Source: an uncultured Agathobaculum sp.
GTDB taxonomy: Bacteria; Bacillota; Clostridia; Oscillospirales; Butyricicoccaceae
DNA: 64,000 bases
Assembly (NCBI RefSeq): GCF_944380985.1
Contig: NZ_CALWJJ010000006.1
Span: forward strand, 56,035-120,034
Direction: 5' to 3'
The position numbers and the translations under genes are program-made. Positions within the stretch are counted from its first letter, which is position 1. Every line of letters begins with the position of its first letter. Below are positions 36,939 through 44,974 of this stretch, piece after piece. The notes under the pieces are model-generated. The model was not told the origin of the DNA, made no database searches, and worked only from the letters and a program-made list of their open reading frames with translations.

Positions 36939-37919
36939 ATGACTATTGCAGAGATTGCGTTGCGCGCAGGCGTTTCCAAAGCTGCGGTGTCACGTTATCT
37001 GAACAACGGCTATATCAGCTCGGAAAAGCGAGAGGCTATCCGCCGTGTGATCGAGGAGACCGGCTATGTACCATCGCAACAGGCGCAGACGCTGCGCACC
37101 GGAAAAAGTCGCATGGTGGGTGTGATTGTACCGCGCATCGATTCGGAGTCAATCAGCCGGGTGGTAGCGGGTATTTCCCGGGTGCTAGAGCAACAGGGCT
37201 ATCGTTTGCTGCTCGCCAACACCGATAATAATGTAGAAAAAGAGCTGGAATATCTGGAGGTTTTCCGCAGCGGCAATGTCGACGGGGTGATATTGATTGC
37301 GACCATGCTGTCCCGCGCGCACCGGCAGGCGCTTGCGGCGCTTGGCAGTCCGGCAGTGCTGATTGGCCAGCGGATGGAGGGCATCACCTGCATCTATCAC
37401 GATGACCGAGGCGCAGCCGCGGCGCTTTGTCGCCTGCTGCTCGGAAACGGCAGACGGCGGATTGGCTATATCGGCGTTACGCCGCGCGACAAAGCGGCGG
37501 GCGCAGCGCGTCGCGCGGGTTGGCAGGATGCTATGCAGCAGGCTGGTCAGCTCGCGGACCCTTTATGGATGGAGCAGAGTGATTTTTCAATCGACGGGGG
37601 CTATGCCGCCGCCGGTCGGCTGCTTGCGCGCGCGCCCGACCTAGAGGGTATTTTTTGTGCAACCGATTCCATAGCGATTGGCGCAAAAAAACGCATTGAG
37701 GAAAGCGGTCGCCGCATTCCGGATGACATTGCGATCGCGGGCATCGGGCACTCGCGCTTAAGCGAGCTTGTGCGGCCGCGGCTTGCCACTGCGCATTATT
37801 ATTATCAAACGAGCGGCGAAGAGGCCGCGCGCGACCTGCTCGAAATGCTTGAGCAAGGAATTGACCGAAAAAAGCAGCTCATGCTGGGTTATGAGATTCA
37901 TCCCGGCGAATCAATATAG
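36939..37919 (+). CDS. scrR: LacI-family repressor of the sucrose genes
   Basis: A sugar-responsive DNA-binding repressor. The 326-residue protein has an N-terminal LacI helix-turn-helix (TIAEIALRAGVSKAAVSRYLN, residues 2-22, split here at the family's usual boundaries), a hinge helix VPSQQAQTLRTG, and a periplasmic-binding-protein-like sensor domain from GVIVPRIDSES to the end. AAAAAGGAGG precedes ATG 36939. It lies directly upstream of scrABK and has its own terminator. The near-palindrome at 38090-38103 in the scrA promoter fits a LacI-type operator. Sucrose specificity is inferred from the neighbours. Confidence 0.85.
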   Translation: MTIAEIALRAGVSKAAVSRYLNNGYISSEKREAIRRVIEETGYVPSQQAQTLRTGKSRMVGVIVPRIDSESISRVVAGISRVLEQQGYRLLLANTDNNVEKELEYLEVFRSGNVDGVILIATMLSRAHRQALAALGSPAVLIGQRMEGITCIYHDDRGAAAALCRLLLGNGRRRIGYIGVTPRDKAAGAARRAGWQDAMQQAGQLADPLWMEQSDFSIDGGYAAAGRLLARAPDLEGIFCATDSIAIGAKKRIEESGRRIPDDIAIAGIGHSRLSELVRPRLATAHYYYQTSGEEAARDLLEMLEQGIDRKKQLMLGYEIHPGESI

Positions 37920-37935
37920 AGACCGAACAGCGGCA

Positions 37936-37968
37936 GCCGCCCGTGCGACAAGTGCGGGCGGTATTTTT
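37936..37968 (+). terminator. Terminator after the LacI-family gene
   Basis: CCGCCCG and CGGGCGG pair across the spacer, followed by TATTTTT. This separates the regulator transcript from the scrA operon. Confidence 0.65.
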
Positions 37969-38047
37969 GCGTATATTGCGGTGTGCGGGCGGACAAACTA
38001 TCGAAAGTGTGCAAAAAATGCCAATTAGGTTTGGGTAGATTTGCGGA

Positions 38048-38077
38048 TTTACATGGTCGTGCGCCTTACGATATAAT
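38048..38077 (+). promoter_or_regulatory. Promoter of the sucrose operon
   Basis: TTTACA at 38048-38053 and a perfect TATAAT at 38072-38077 are separated by 18 bases. The expected +1 is near 38084. Confidence 0.75.
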
Positions 38078-38089
38078 ACAAATAAGAAG

Positions 38090-38103
38090 TGAAAACGATT
38101 TCA
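38090..38103 (+). promoter_or_regulatory. LacI-type operator in the scrA leader
   Basis: TGAAAACGATTTCA is a near-palindrome with the central CG typical of LacI-family operators. It lies immediately downstream of the expected transcription start, where a bound repressor would block RNA polymerase. The flanking AG-N-CACA does not extend the symmetry strongly. Confidence 0.75.
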
Positions 38104-38134
38104 CAATATTGAGATGAGAAAGGGTGGAAGAAAG

Positions 38135-40048
38135 GTGGATTATAAAAAGGCGGCCTCCGAGGTAATCGAGCACATCGGCGGCAAGGATAATATCGTGTCG
38201 GCGGCGCACTGCGCAACGCGGCTTCGCCTTGTCATTGCGGATAACGGCAAGGTGAATAAAACAGAGCTTGAAAACGCGACCGGCGTGCAGGGCGTGTTTG
38301 AGGCGCAGGGCCAGCTACAGATTATTTTCGGCACGGGCACGGTCAACAAGGTGTATGATGAGTTTATTGCGCAATCGGGCGCGGCGGCGGTCAGCAAGGA
38401 CGAGGCTAAGGCGCAGGGCGCGGCCAAGGGCAACTGGTTCCAGCGCGCGATAAAGACGTTGGGCGATATTTTCGTGCCGATCATCCCGGCGATTGTGGCG
38501 TCAGGCTTTTTGATGGGCATCATGGAGTCTTTGAACTTCATGGTAAACAACGGCTTTATTCAGCTTGATACAACAAGCTCGATCTATGTATTCGCCCAGC
38601 TGTTCTCCAATGTGGCGTATACATTCCTGCCGATATTGATTGCATTTTCTGCTGCCAAAGTGTTTGGCGGCAACCCGTTCCTTGGCGCGGTCATCGGCAT
38701 GATTATGCTGCATCCCAATTTACAGAATGCATGGACGGTGGCGACCGAAGGCGTACACACTTACCAGGAAGTGTTCTTCGGCCTGTATAAAGTTCCGCTT
38801 GTCGGTTACCAAGGGCATGTTATCCCGGTCATCATCGCGGTTTGGCTGATGTGTTTTCTCGAAAAGCGGCTGCACAAAGTGGTGCCGGCGATGCTTGATC
38901 TGTTCGTCACGCCGCTGGTCTCGGTGTTTGTCACCGGTTACCTCACGCTCGCGGCCATCGGCCCGGTGTTCACCACGATTGAGAACGCGGTGATCGACGG
39001 CGTGCAGTGGCTGATCGCCATCCCATTTGGCATCGGCTCGTTCCTGATGGGCGGCCTGTACGCGACAACGGTTGTCTCGGGCATCCACCATATGTATACG
39101 ATCATCGACCTCGGTCAGCTGAGCGCCTACGGTCTGACTTTCTGGCTGCCACTGGCGTCGTCAGCCAATGTTGCACAGGGCGGCGCGGCGCTCGCGGTCG
39201 CGCTTAAAACCCGAAATAAGAAGCTCAAGAGCATGGCGCTGCCCGCCTCGCTCTCGGCGTTTATGGGTATCACTGAGCCTGCGATCTTCGGTGTTAATCT
39301 GCGCTTTTTCCGCCCGTTTATCGCAGCCTCAATCGGCGCGGCGTGCGGCGCGCTCTATGCCTCGATCGTCGGCCTTGGCGCGACCGGCACGGGTGTGACC
39401 GGTATTTTCGGCATACTGCTGCATCTGCATCACCCCATCCAGTATCTAATCACCATCGGTATTGCGACTGGCGTTGCGTTTGTCATCTCGTGGTTCTTTG
39501 CAGTACCAAAGGATGAAGAGCAGACTGAAGAGGACACTCCGACGAATGAGCAGTCCGCGCCCCAGCCTGCGCCGGCGGCAGTCGCCGCACCGCAGCAGGG
39601 CAGCGTAAGTCTTGCTTCCCCGCTGACCGGCGAGGCGGTATCGCTCAGCGAGACCGGCGATCCTGCGTTTTCGGCAGAAGTGCTCGGCAAGGGTGTTGCG
39701 GTAAAACCCAAAGAGGGTAAGGTGTTTGCGCCCTGTGCGGCGACGGTCTCGGCCGTCATGGGCCATGCGATCGGTTTGACCTGCGATAATGGCGCCGAGC
39801 TGCTCATCCATGTTGGCATTGATACGGTAAACCTGGGTGGAAAGCACTACACTTGCCATGTTGAGGAGGGCCAGCGTGTCAAAGCGGGCGATCTGATGCT
39901 CGAGTTTGACATTGCGGCAATCGAGAAAGAGGGATATAAGACGATCACCCCGGTAATCGTGACCAATTCGGACGATTATGCGGATGTTTCACGTGTGACC
40001 GGCGCGGTCACCGCGCCCAAGGATACCCTGATGACGCTTACACGGTAA
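38135..40048 (+). CDS. scrA: Sucrose-specific PTS transporter, EIIBCA
   Basis: The membrane permease of a phosphotransferase system, which imports and phosphorylates the sugar to sucrose-6-phosphate. The 637-residue protein has an EIIB domain with phosphocysteine C26 (AAHCATRLRL) and an EIIC membrane domain (about residues 100-460, with GITEPAIFGVNLR). A Gln/Pro/Ala-rich linker and a C-terminal EIIA domain with phosphohistidine H559 (LLIHVGIDTVNL) follow. GTG 38135 is preferred over ATG 38114, because AGGGTGGAAG lies just before it and the protein then starts MDYKKAASEV as the family does. Sucrose specificity rests on scrB and scrK next to it. Confidence 0.9.
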   Translation: MDYKKAASEVIEHIGGKDNIVSAAHCATRLRLVIADNGKVNKTELENATGVQGVFEAQGQLQIIFGTGTVNKVYDEFIAQSGAAAVSKDEAKAQGAAKGNWFQRAIKTLGDIFVPIIPAIVASGFLMGIMESLNFMVNNGFIQLDTTSSIYVFAQLFSNVAYTFLPILIAFSAAKVFGGNPFLGAVIGMIMLHPNLQNAWTVATEGVHTYQEVFFGLYKVPLVGYQGHVIPVIIAVWLMCFLEKRLHKVVPAMLDLFVTPLVSVFVTGYLTLAAIGPVFTTIENAVIDGVQWLIAIPFGIGSFLMGGLYATTVVSGIHHMYTIIDLGQLSAYGLTFWLPLASSANVAQGGAALAVALKTRNKKLKSMALPASLSAFMGITEPAIFGVNLRFFRPFIAASIGAACGALYASIVGLGATGTGVTGIFGILLHLHHPIQYLITIGIATGVAFVISWFFAVPKDEEQTEEDTPTNEQSAPQPAPAAVAAPQQGSVSLASPLTGEAVSLSETGDPAFSAEVLGKGVAVKPKEGKVFAPCAATVSAVMGHAIGLTCDNGAELLIHVGIDTVNLGGKHYTCHVEEGQRVKAGDLMLEFDIAAIEKEGYKTITPVIVTNSDDYADVSRVTGAVTAPKDTLMTLTR

Positions 40049-40067
40049 GCGATAGGAGATGGAGAGT

Positions 40068-41453
40068 ATGAGCAACGCATTGCAGTGTGATCTTGCGCGG
40101 CTGGTTGCCCGCGTCGAGCGGGAGGACGGCCCGCGCGCGGCGGCGGACCCCTACCGGCAGCGGTTTCACCTGATGCCGCCGGTCGGCTGGATGAACGACC
40201 CCAACGGTCTGTGCCGCTGCGGGGAATGGTACCATGTGTTTTATCAGTACGGCCCGTTCGATCCCACGGGCGGGGTCAAGCACTGGGGACACTACCGCAG
40301 CCGCGACCTGCTGCGCTGGGAAAAGCTGCCGCCCCTGTTGTATCCCGACCAGCCGTGGAACATCCACGGGGTGTACTCAGGCTCGGCGCTCGTTGAGAAC
40401 GGCACGATGTATCTCTACTATACAGGCAACGTCAAGTTCGCGGGCGACTACGATTATATTACAGCTGGCCGCGGACACAATGTGGCGCTCGCCGTCACCC
40501 ATGACGGTGTGACGGTCGATTCCAACGAGCTGCTGCTCGAAAATAAGGACTATCCGGAAAACCTCACCTGCCATGTGCGCGATCCCAAGGTATGGGCGCA
40601 GGACGGTAAGTATTATATGGTGCTTGGCGCGCGGACTAAGGAGGACCGCGGCGAGCTGCTGGTCTACGAATCCGAAGACAAACGGCGCTGGCAGCACGTC
40701 AATACGCTTACAACGCCTGATCTATTCGGCTATATGTGGGAATGCCCCGACCTCTTCTGCTTGGACGGGCAGTGGTTTCTTGTCTGCTCGCCGCAGGGTG
40801 TGAGACGGCAGGGCAATCGGTATCAAAATATTTATTCCTGCGGCTTTTTCCCGCTCTATGGCGACTTTCGCAGCGATTACACGCTTGGCGCATATCAGGA
40901 GCTTGACTGCGGCTTTGACTTCTATGCGCCGCAGACCTTTTTGGACGGCAGCCGACGGCTGATGATCGGCTGGATGGGCATGCCGGATGCAGATTACACC
41001 AATCCGACCGTAGCATACGGCTGGCAGCACTGCATGACTGTGCCGTGCGAGCTGCGGCGTAACGGCGCGCGTCTGCTGCGCTGGCCTGCGGCTGAAATAG
41101 ACGCGCTGCGCGGCACGCGCATCGCGCCCGAGCAGGCGCAGGTATTTGATCTGGAGTGCATTACCAGCGAAAAGGGCAGGCTTGTCATCCGCGGGGCGGC
41201 TGTGATAGAATGGGAAAAACAGCGGCTTTCGCTGACGCTCATGCGGGGCGGCGCGGGCCGGACGGTGCGCTATGCGGATGTGGATGCGCTCGCTGCGCTG
41301 CGTATAATTGCGGACGTCTCCTCGCTCGAGATCTTCATCAACGGCGGCGAGCAGATAATGACCACGCGTTACTATCCCGATCCGTCGTCCTGCGGCGTGC
41401 AGATAGACGGCGCCGCGGCCGAGATATGGACGATGGGCGCACTGCAAATCTAG
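40068..41453 (+). CDS. scrB: Sucrose-6-phosphate hydrolase (GH32)
   Basis: This GH32 enzyme splits sucrose-6-phosphate into glucose-6-phosphate and fructose inside the cell. The 461-residue protein has WMNDPNG with the nucleophile D44, the RDPKVW motif near residue 165, and the acid/base glutamate E225 in WECPDLF, followed by the C-terminal beta-sandwich. There is no signal peptide, consistent with an intracellular enzyme. ATG 40068 is 9 bases from AGGAG; ATG 40059 is too close to that site. It lies 19 bases after scrA. Confidence 0.92.
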   Translation: MSNALQCDLARLVARVEREDGPRAAADPYRQRFHLMPPVGWMNDPNGLCRCGEWYHVFYQYGPFDPTGGVKHWGHYRSRDLLRWEKLPPLLYPDQPWNIHGVYSGSALVENGTMYLYYTGNVKFAGDYDYITAGRGHNVALAVTHDGVTVDSNELLLENKDYPENLTCHVRDPKVWAQDGKYYMVLGARTKEDRGELLVYESEDKRRWQHVNTLTTPDLFGYMWECPDLFCLDGQWFLVCSPQGVRRQGNRYQNIYSCGFFPLYGDFRSDYTLGAYQELDCGFDFYAPQTFLDGSRRLMIGWMGMPDADYTNPTVAYGWQHCMTVPCELRRNGARLLRWPAAEIDALRGTRIAPEQAQVFDLECITSEKGRLVIRGAAVIEWEKQRLSLTLMRGGAGRTVRYADVDALAALRIIADVSSLEIFINGGEQIMTTRYYPDPSSCGVQIDGAAAEIWTMGALQI

Positions 41454-41475
41454 AAGATCCAAAAGGTGGAATACC

Positions 41476-42342
41476 ATGCCAAACTACAAGCTGCTCGCGC
41501 TTGACCTGGATGGCACACTGCTCGATCCAACCAGCCGTGTCAGTGCGGCGAACGCCCGCGCGGTACGCCTGGCGCAGCAGGCTGGTGTGCAGGTCGTGTT
41601 GTGCACCGGACGCAATCTGACCGAGACGCGCGCTTTTAATGCGCAGCTCGAAACGCCGGCCGACTGGGCGGTTATTGCCAACGGCGCGGCGGCCGAACGC
41701 TTTGTGGACGGCGCTCAGATGACGTTTGACGGCCTTGACCGGCAGATGTGCCGGCAAATACTGGCCATCTGTGCGCAGTTTCATACCGATCCCTGCCTGT
41801 ATACGGGCGACAGCCTGTATTATGGCAGGGAGTTCCTGCGTTTTTTGCAGGCGCTGCGGCAGCGCGGCCACGTCACGCTAGACGAGGCCGCCGAGGGCTA
41901 TTATTATATCGACAGTCCGGAAAAATGGCGTGCGACGCTGGAACAAGAGGACGGGCGTATACTCAAGGCCATTTTGCACAATGTTGACCCGGCCAAGGTC
42001 GACCGCATGATCGCTCTGCTTGAACAGGACGGACGGTTTGAGCTTGCTCCTTCCGTCATGTATGGCGGCGCACTTAAAAATGTTGAGATCAACTGTAAGG
42101 GCGTGCATAAGGGGGGCGGTCTTGAGCGATTAGCGACGTTGCTTGGCTTCGGCATGGAGGCGGTCATGGCGATCGGCGATAGCGATAACGATCTGACTAT
42201 GCTGCGCATGGCAGGGCTTGGCGTTGCGATGGAAAACGCTGCGCCGCACATCCGCGCTGCGGCAGATGCTGTGACGGCCGGAAATGCTGTGGACGGTGTA
42301 GCACAGGCAATTTACCGATATATTCTGGAGGAGAATACATGA
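41476..42342 (+). CDS. Cof-type HAD phosphatase
   Basis: A HAD subfamily IIB sugar-phosphatase-like enzyme of 288 residues. Motif I is ALDLDGTLLD (D10, D12), motif II VLCTGRN, the motif III lysine lies near KGVHKGGGLE, and motif IV is GDSDNDLTML. A large C2-type cap lies between. It is inside the sucrose operon, 22 bases after scrB, and overlaps scrK by four bases (ATGA), so it is co-expressed. It may dephosphorylate a sugar phosphate that accumulates during sucrose uptake; this is inference. Confidence 0.87.
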   Translation: MPNYKLLALDLDGTLLDPTSRVSAANARAVRLAQQAGVQVVLCTGRNLTETRAFNAQLETPADWAVIANGAAAERFVDGAQMTFDGLDRQMCRQILAICAQFHTDPCLYTGDSLYYGREFLRFLQALRQRGHVTLDEAAEGYYYIDSPEKWRATLEQEDGRILKAILHNVDPAKVDRMIALLEQDGRFELAPSVMYGGALKNVEINCKGVHKGGGLERLATLLGFGMEAVMAIGDSDNDLTMLRMAGLGVAMENAAPHIRAAADAVTAGNAVDGVAQAIYRYILEENT

Positions 42343-43304
42343 AACAAGTGGTTGCGATCGGCGAGCTGCTGATCGATTTTGTGCCCCAGCAAAAGGGCTG
42401 CTCGCTCGATGAGGTGACGCATTTTGAGCGTGTTATGGGTGGCGCTCCTGCCAATGTAGCGGTGGCGGTTGCACGGCTGGGCGGCCGCGCGGCGATGATC
42501 TCGCAGGTGGGGGAGGATGCGTTTGGCACGCACATTCTCAAGGTGCTGCGCGCGTACGGGGTGGATACCACGCATGTATTTCGTACCGGGCGAGCGAATA
42601 CCGGCCTCGCGTTCGTCTCGCTGGACGAGACCGGCAACCGTGAGTTTTCTTTTTTCAGAAACCCCTCGGCCGACCTGTTTCTCGATGGGGAGCAGATTAC
42701 CGGCGATATGTTTGATGGCTGCGCTGCGCTACACTTCTGCTCGGTCGATCTTGTGGACTGGCCGGTCAAAGCGGCGCACCGCAGGGCGATCGAATTGGCG
42801 CGGCGCGCGGGGGCGATCATCTCGTTTGACCCAAATGTCCGATTGCCGCTTTGGGATAGTCCGGAGGCATGCCGGGCGGCTATCCGGGAGTTTGCGCCCG
42901 CGGCCGATCTGATTAAGTTATCAGATGACGAGGTGGAGTTTGTTACCGGCAGTGCGGACGAGCGAGAAGCGGCGCAAAAGCTGCTTGAGATGGGCTGTAG
43001 CATGGTGCTGATCACGCGCGGGTTAAATGGCTCGGCAGCTTATACATCTTCAGCTGAGGGCTTTGCCGAGACGTTGCGCGTGCCGGTCACCGACACGACC
43101 GGCGCGGGCGATTCGTTCATCGGTTCGCTGCTTTATCAGCTCGTGCGCGACGAAATGACGCGCGACGGTCTTGCCGCGCTGACCGGGCAGCAGCTGACCG
43201 ATTACCTTGCGTTCTCCGCGCGGTACGCCGCGCTGACCGTGCAGCGCAAGGGCGCTGTCATGTCAACGATGGACGAGCTGAAACAGGCGTACCCGGAGGC
43301 ATAG
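42339..43304 (+). CDS. scrK: Fructokinase (PfkB family)
   Basis: Phosphorylates the fructose released by ScrB to fructose-6-phosphate. The 321-residue ribokinase-fold protein shows the N-terminal VVAIGELLIDFVP, the first PfkB signature GGAPANVAVAVARLGG, FRNPSADLFL, and the second signature DTTGAGDSFIGSLL with the catalytic aspartate. Its ATG overlaps the TGA of the HAD phosphatase gene. A strong terminator ends the operon 13 bases after its stop. Confidence 0.92.
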   Translation: MKQVVAIGELLIDFVPQQKGCSLDEVTHFERVMGGAPANVAVAVARLGGRAAMISQVGEDAFGTHILKVLRAYGVDTTHVFRTGRANTGLAFVSLDETGNREFSFFRNPSADLFLDGEQITGDMFDGCAALHFCSVDLVDWPVKAAHRRAIELARRAGAIISFDPNVRLPLWDSPEACRAAIREFAPAADLIKLSDDEVEFVTGSADEREAAQKLLEMGCSMVLITRGLNGSAAYTSSAEGFAETLRVPVTDTTGAGDSFIGSLLYQLVRDEMTRDGLAALTGQQLTDYLAFSARYAALTVQRKGAVMSTMDELKQAYPEA

Positions 43305-43316
43305 CGTTAAATGAGC

Positions 43317-43348
43317 AAAAAAGACCGCTGATAAGCGGTCTTTTTTTC
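43317..43348. terminator. Terminator at the end of the sucrose operon
   Basis: AAAGACCGCT and AGCGGTCTTT form a 10-bp stem around a 4-base loop, with a T run on the plus strand and an A run on the other side. It can also serve the leftward gene at 43351. Confidence 0.9.
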
Positions 43349-43350
43349 GG

Positions 43351-44214
43351 TTAGCCGGTAAAATATACTTCCAGCACAGGCACGCGCGCGAGGCGCATGG
43401 CGGCGTCCGGGAAATCCCGCCGCAGGCGGGCAGCGCAGCGGCGGCAGAAGTCCGCATAGAGCGCAGGCTCATCGCACATCTGCTGTTTAAAGCCCCAGAT
43501 ATGGGTGAAATATCCATTCTGCCCGCCGCCAAACAGCGCGGGTAGATCGGATAGGGCGGCAACACGCGCCTGCTGTTTTACAGCGCACATCGAAATCAGC
43601 CGCTGCTCGGCAAAGACCATGTAAGTCAGCGCGTCATCCGCTCCGGGCGAGCTGCGGATAAAACGGATGGCGGTATCTGTGTAGTACCGCCGGAAGTCGT
43701 CACTGCCAAAGTACGAAAGCGCGGTGTTAAGCGGCTGTACCGACCAGTCGAAGGCTGTAAAGTCAAACCCGCGCGTGTGCGGAAAGGCTGCCGGGCCGGG
43801 GTAAATGTCCGGTGCGATGTCCTCGCGGTGGACGGCGGCGGCGTCCAGCCCGCCCACCAAAGGGGCGAGCGGCTTCCAGCAGATGAAATCGGTGTCGATC
43901 ATCACGCAAGGGGCAGGCATGGCGGAGAGCGCATACAGCTTGCCTGCGGCCCAGAACGCCATGGGGTTAACATCCTGTGGAACTGTGTCCAATAGGGGAT
44001 GCACGCCCTCATCCCACAAAAAACAGAGGCCAAGCGACTGATAGTATCGCTTCGCCTCGCTGTCGCAAATCATACGGACAGGCCCGTTTTTGCGCCGCCA
44101 GACAAGTGCAGAAAGCGCGGTTGTAAGTAGCTCGAACGCATCGAGCGCATATGCTACGCCAGGATTTCGCACGAAAAATGGGCGCGTCCAGTTGGTGTGG
44201 AAGGCACGCAGCAT
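43351..44214 (-). CDS. Putative glycosyltransferase (DUF6734-like)
   Basis: A 287-residue protein resembling a conserved bacterial family that I recall as DUF6734, with a glycosyltransferase-A-like look. Visible features are the start MLRAFHTNWTRPFF, the conserved ELLTTALSALVWRRKNGP, the PCVMIDTDFICWKPL stretch, whose DTD is like a metal-binding DxD motif, and NGYFTHIWGFKQ near the end. ATG 44214 has GGAG at 8 bases and overlaps the stop of the upstream Gly/Ser/Tyr-tail gene as TGATG. Enzyme activity is inferred from the DxD-like motif only. Confidence 0.6.
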   Translation of the reverse strand: MLRAFHTNWTRPFFVRNPGVAYALDAFELLTTALSALVWRRKNGPVRMICDSEAKRYYQSLGLCFLWDEGVHPLLDTVPQDVNPMAFWAAGKLYALSAMPAPCVMIDTDFICWKPLAPLVGGLDAAAVHREDIAPDIYPGPAAFPHTRGFDFTAFDWSVQPLNTALSYFGSDDFRRYYTDTAIRFIRSSPGADDALTYMVFAEQRLISMCAVKQQARVAALSDLPALFGGGQNGYFTHIWGFKQQMCDEPALYADFCRRCAARLRRDFPDAAMRLARVPVLEVYFTG

Positions 44215-44789
44215 CAGATCAGCTCCAATCCGTAACCGCGGGCTGCATAAGTACACGAGCCGAACACATAAGAGCCTGAGCCGGAGGTGCGGTAACTCAT
44301 CCGATAGGAGGTGGTGTACGAGGTCGCGTAGGAACCTGAACCCGATCCCGAGCCGGTGCGCAGCAGCACGGTGCGCACAGCAGTGACGGTATGCACGCCG
44401 TCTTCCGTAATCCCGACCGGGGGCAGCGCACCACCCATGATGGGTACTGGGGGCTGATCGTTCTCGGCGGGATACCAACCGTCTGGATAGGGATCGGCCG
44501 GGAACACGCCTACTATCTCGGGGGGCTGCGCTTTTGTAGGAATGGGCTGCGTCTCGGCAGCAGGCTGGCTGGGATGCGTGCTGCTGGTCTGGCCTGCGGC
44601 ATCGCCGTTGTCCGCGCGGTGCGGCGGAACGCCTTTTATAGATTCGGGAACAGGTCTTTTTTGTTCGGACGGGGGCGCTGTTTGGGCCGGCTGGCAGTGT
44701 TTTGCAAAGCTGTCCAGATCAAACACAACACCGTCAATCTCGCGGTAGTGCTCCGGGTCCATCGCCAGGATGCCGGTGGGTTTTGTCAT
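44214..44789 (-). CDS. Protein with Pro-rich middle and Gly/Ser/Tyr-repeat tail (unknown)
   Basis: I do not recognise this 191-residue protein. It has a short folded-looking N-terminus (MDPEHYREIDGVVFDLD) and a Pro/Gln-rich, probably disordered middle (about residues 32-120). A VTAVRTVLLRTG segment follows. The C-terminal 45 residues are made of GSGSGSY, TSYTTSY, RMSY and SGSGSY units and include one cysteine in FGSCTY. It has no signal peptide. ATG 44789 has AAGGAGG upstream and its own promoter. It is coupled to the putative glycosyltransferase gene and faces an FkbM methyltransferase gene. The tail could be a modification target or a self-assembly segment. Confidence 0.65.
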   Translation of the reverse strand: MTKPTGILAMDPEHYREIDGVVFDLDSFAKHCQPAQTAPPSEQKRPVPESIKGVPPHRADNGDAAGQTSSTHPSQPAAETQPIPTKAQPPEIVGVFPADPYPDGWYPAENDQPPVPIMGGALPPVGITEDGVHTVTAVRTVLLRTGSGSGSGSYATSYTTSYRMSYRTSGSGSYVFGSCTYAARGYGLELI

Positions 44790-44829
44790 GGTCAGGCCGC
44801 CTCCTTCTCGCTTTCTCTATCTATAACAA

Positions 44830-44858
44830 ATTATACTGTACTGCCTGGCAAACCGCAA
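44830..44858 (-). promoter_or_regulatory. Promoter for the Gly/Ser/Tyr-tail gene
   Basis: On the minus strand TTGCGG and TATAAT are separated by 17 bases (plus-strand CCGCAA 44853-44858 and ATTATA 44830-44835). Confidence 0.6.
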
Positions 44859-44915
44859 TCAAAAATATTGTGCGCTGCCAAAGTTTTTCCGGATCCTGCG
44901 CCTGATGGTACAGGC

Positions 44916-44944
44916 TTTACAACGGTGGGTTATGCGCTTATAAT
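44916..44944 (+). promoter_or_regulatory. Promoter for the FkbM methyltransferase gene
   Basis: TTTACA at 44916-44921 and TATAAT at 44939-44944 are separated by 17 bases, 30 bases before the start codon. Confidence 0.75.
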
Positions 44945-44974
44945 GTGCCTGAATAGACAAAAGGGGAGAATGGG

